From the NCBI RefSeq assembly GCF_015234275.1, contig NZ_JADGII010000003.1: a DNA stretch of 64,000 bases; one strand, given 5' to 3'. Of the stretch, positions 62,570 to 64,000 are shown in pieces. The position numbers were made by a program, and so were the translations under genes. The notes beneath the pieces are model-generated. The model saw nothing but the letters and a program-made list of their open reading frames with translations, did no database searches and was not told where the DNA came from. This DNA comes from Prosthecochloris ethylica (GTDB lineage: Bacteria; Bacteroidota; Chlorobiia; Chlorobiales; Chlorobiaceae). The stretch's first letter is position 1. Each line of letters starts with the position of its first letter.

Positions 62570-62734
62570 GGCTTTGTGCTGACATGTTGCTGTGAGATCG
62601 TGGAAGTTAACAGTTTCGCGATTTTTCTCCCGGACGACCTTGGTTTTTCGATAATTTTATGAATCTTTAAGAACAACCAGCATTATCTGTACCCGGCTAC
62701 AGGGCACAGAAGCAAACCTTAATCTACCGTATCG

Positions 62735-63148
62735 ATGAGCGAGAGTCAAGATCTGCAGAAAAGCTTTCTCGAGACCGTCAAATTTGATAACAACGGCCTG
62801 GTACCGGCAATCGTCCAGGACCAGAAAACCGGCAAGGTCCTGATGATGGCATGGATGAACCGCGAAAGCCTTGAAATGACCCTGGAAAAAAAGAAAGCCT
62901 GCTACTGGAGCCGGAGTCGCCAGAAACTCTGGCTGAAAGGTGAATCCTCAGGCAATATGCAGGATGTGCATGATATCCTGATCGACTGTGACGGCGACAC
63001 CCTGTTGCTGAAAGTCTCACAGAAAGGCGGAGCCTGCCACATGGGTTACCACTCCTGTTTCTACCGTAAAACCAAGGATGATCTCTCCATGGAAATCTGT
63101 GACACCCTGATGTTTAACCCTGAAGAGGTCTATGGCAAAAAAAGCTGA
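62735..63148 (+). CDS. hisI: Phosphoribosyl-AMP cyclohydrolase
   Basis: 137-aa stand-alone HisI, opening the purine ring of PR-AMP in histidine synthesis; it lacks the HisE domain fused in many bacteria. Blocks are LVPAIVQDQKTGKVLMMAWM, ACYWSRSRQKLWLKGESSGN, ILIDCDGDTLLLKVSQKGGA with metal-binding Asp/Cys, and CHMGYHSCFYR with the zinc Cys residues. It is divergent from the adaptor gene across a 165-nt A/T-rich gap. It overlaps menG by 17 nt. Confidence 0.95.
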   Translation: MSESQDLQKSFLETVKFDNNGLVPAIVQDQKTGKVLMMAWMNRESLEMTLEKKKACYWSRSRQKLWLKGESSGNMQDVHDILIDCDGDTLLLKVSQKGGACHMGYHSCFYRKTKDDLSMEICDTLMFNPEEVYGKKS

Positions 63149-63887
63149 AACTGGCGTCAAACGCTCCACCGAAACAGCCAGGTCGCTGTTCCGCTCGAAA
63201 TCACATGCCTCGATCCAGCACATGTTCGACGAGGTAGCGCCGACATATGATTTCCTGAACCACCTGCTCAGCCTCGGCATCGACAACTACTGGAGATCGA
63301 CTGCTGCACGTAAAGCAAAAGAGTTCACTGCCGGCAACCCCGCACCGGCTATTCTTGACGTCGCCACCGGTACGGGTGACCTGGCCAAAGCCATGTCAGC
63401 TATCCCCGGCGCGCGCGTCTCGGGGATAGACCTCTCCAGCGAAATGCTGACGATCGCCGCCCAGAAGTATCCCGATATCAGTTTTCGTGAAGGCTACGCG
63501 GAAAACATCGAATTCGACGACTCCTCGTTCGATATCGTCAGTGCCGGGTTCGGAGCGAGAAACTTCGAAGACCTGCTCCAGGGCCTGAAAGAGTTTCACC
63601 GTGTTCTCAAGCCGGGCGGTCACACACTTATTATCGAACCGATGATTCCACGCAATCCGGTGCTGAAAAACCTCTACCTGGTCTACTTCAAGAACGTGCT
63701 TCCGAAAATCGCGAGCCTGTTCAGTAAATCCAGTTTCGCGTACGACTACCTGCCTCACTCGGTCGAGGAATTCCCGCAGACAGAAGAGTTTCTGACCATT
63801 CTCAGAGAAGCGGGCTTCAGCAAGGCCAGCTATCGCCCGATGACTTTTGAAACCTCCATACTGTACATCGGCCAGAAAGAGGGGTGA
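63132..63887 (+). CDS. menG: Demethylmenaquinone methyltransferase (UbiE/MenG family)
   Basis: 251-aa SAM-dependent C-methyltransferase for the last step of menaquinone synthesis, the quinone of green sulfur bacteria. Family blocks are MFDEVAPTYDFLNHLLSLGI (start of the UbiE domain), ILDVATGTGDLAKAMSAIPG (motif I), VSGIDLSSEMLTIAAQKYPD, FDIVSAGFGARNFEDLLQGL and FHRVLKPGGHTLIIEPMIPR. It overlaps hisI by 17 nt. The dispersed repeat follows the stop by 8 nt. Confidence 0.93.
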   Translation: MAKKAETGVKRSTETARSLFRSKSHASIQHMFDEVAPTYDFLNHLLSLGIDNYWRSTAARKAKEFTAGNPAPAILDVATGTGDLAKAMSAIPGARVSGIDLSSEMLTIAAQKYPDISFREGYAENIEFDDSSFDIVSAGFGARNFEDLLQGLKEFHRVLKPGGHTLIIEPMIPRNPVLKNLYLVYFKNVLPKIASLFSKSSFAYDYLPHSVEEFPQTEEFLTILREAGFSKASYRPMTFETSILYIGQKEG

Positions 63888-63895
63888 AATCTCCC

Positions 63896-64000
63896 GGGTC
63901 AGCGCTGCTGACCCCTACGGAAGACAAGGCAAATAGTCGTGAATAGTGAATGGTGTAGGGGCGAGCGGCGCTCGCCCGCAACGAACCCCGCCACCCGACG
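63896..64000. repeat. Dispersed repeat copy C, inverted orientation, runs off the window
   Basis: GGGTCAGC-GCT-GCTGACCC (63896-63914), then GACAAGGCAAATAGTCGTGAATAGTGAATGGTG, then GGGCGAGCG-G-CGCTCGCCC (63959-63977), then CAACGAACCCCGCC. This is the reverse complement of the unit at 45.4 kb, in the same internal order when inverted. It starts 8 nt after the menG stop and is cut by the window end. It could also act as the menG terminator through its palindromes. Confidence 0.85.

Overview
This 64 kb window is chromosomal DNA of moderately high G+C and almost entirely housekeeping genes. The gene content points to a green sulfur bacterium (Chlorobiota/Chlorobiales). The pointers are an LpxC-FabZ fusion, a carbamoyl-phosphate synthase large subunit encoded as a separate N-terminal half, a PabB-PabC fusion, an NfnAB-type transhydrogenase pair, acetyl-CoA synthetase, pyruvate phosphate dikinase, a menaquinone methyltransferase and a TspO/CrtK protein. 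The assignment is inferred from gene families and fusions, not from a sequence search. I see no rRNA, tRNA, CRISPR array, prophage, transposase gene or replication origin.

Layout. 1-15.1 kb: the end of pnp, then leuS, acs, a small lipoprotein, tspO, an inositol-monophosphatase gene, lpxC-fabZ, a minus-strand block (pgsA, ruvC, yebC), pheA-polA, and a DUF2795 gene behind a structured leader. 15.1-25.9 kb: a BamA/TamA-like outer-membrane protein and rpe, a minus-strand purD-JAMM-carB(N half)-trpC cluster, a DUF374 acyltransferase-lpxK pair, then isochorismatase, methyltransferase and elbB genes. 25.9-36.8 kb: a repeat island, a FISUMP lipoprotein, a lone nucleoside-type ABC permease, ppdK, uvrA behind a promoter/dyad, a HAD phosphatase, an alpha/beta-hydrolase lipoprotein and a methyltransferase. 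36.8-45.3 kb: a co-directional run of haem-binding protein, M50 protease, folP, smc, HAD, nusB, phosphoesterase and nth. 45.3-45.9 kb: a tandem repeat island. 45.9-56.6 kb: ppx-pabBC, a polyprenol-kinase-like gene and sua5, then a minus-strand hisH-hisA-scpB-rluB-HhH outer-membrane cluster. 56.7-64 kb: nfnA-nfnB, DUF1499, a NYN-S1 protein, an AEC carrier, an HlyD-type adaptor, hisI-menG, and a third copy of the repeat at the window edge.

Functional themes are central carbon and redox flow (acs, ppdK, nfnAB), envelope construction (lpxC-fabZ, lpxK, DUF374, pgsA, TamA-like and HhH barrel proteins), genome maintenance (polA, uvrA, ruvC, nth, smc, scpB) and small-molecule synthesis (his, trp, phe, folate, purine, pyrimidine). 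Genes are tightly packed, with several 4-nt stop/start overlaps and two 17-nt ones.

The most unusual items are these. A family of paired palindromes (GGGCGAGCG/CGCTCGCCC and GGGTCAGCG/CGCTGACCC) occurs in three intergenic places, once as a roughly 194-bp tandem array. A perfect 11-bp dyad overlaps the uvrA promoter and abuts the start codon. UvrA lacks half of its first zinc site. A three-way-junction-like leader precedes the DUF2795 gene. The TamA-like gene has a good signal peptide but no standard start codon, and it continues in frame from the DUF2795 stop codon.
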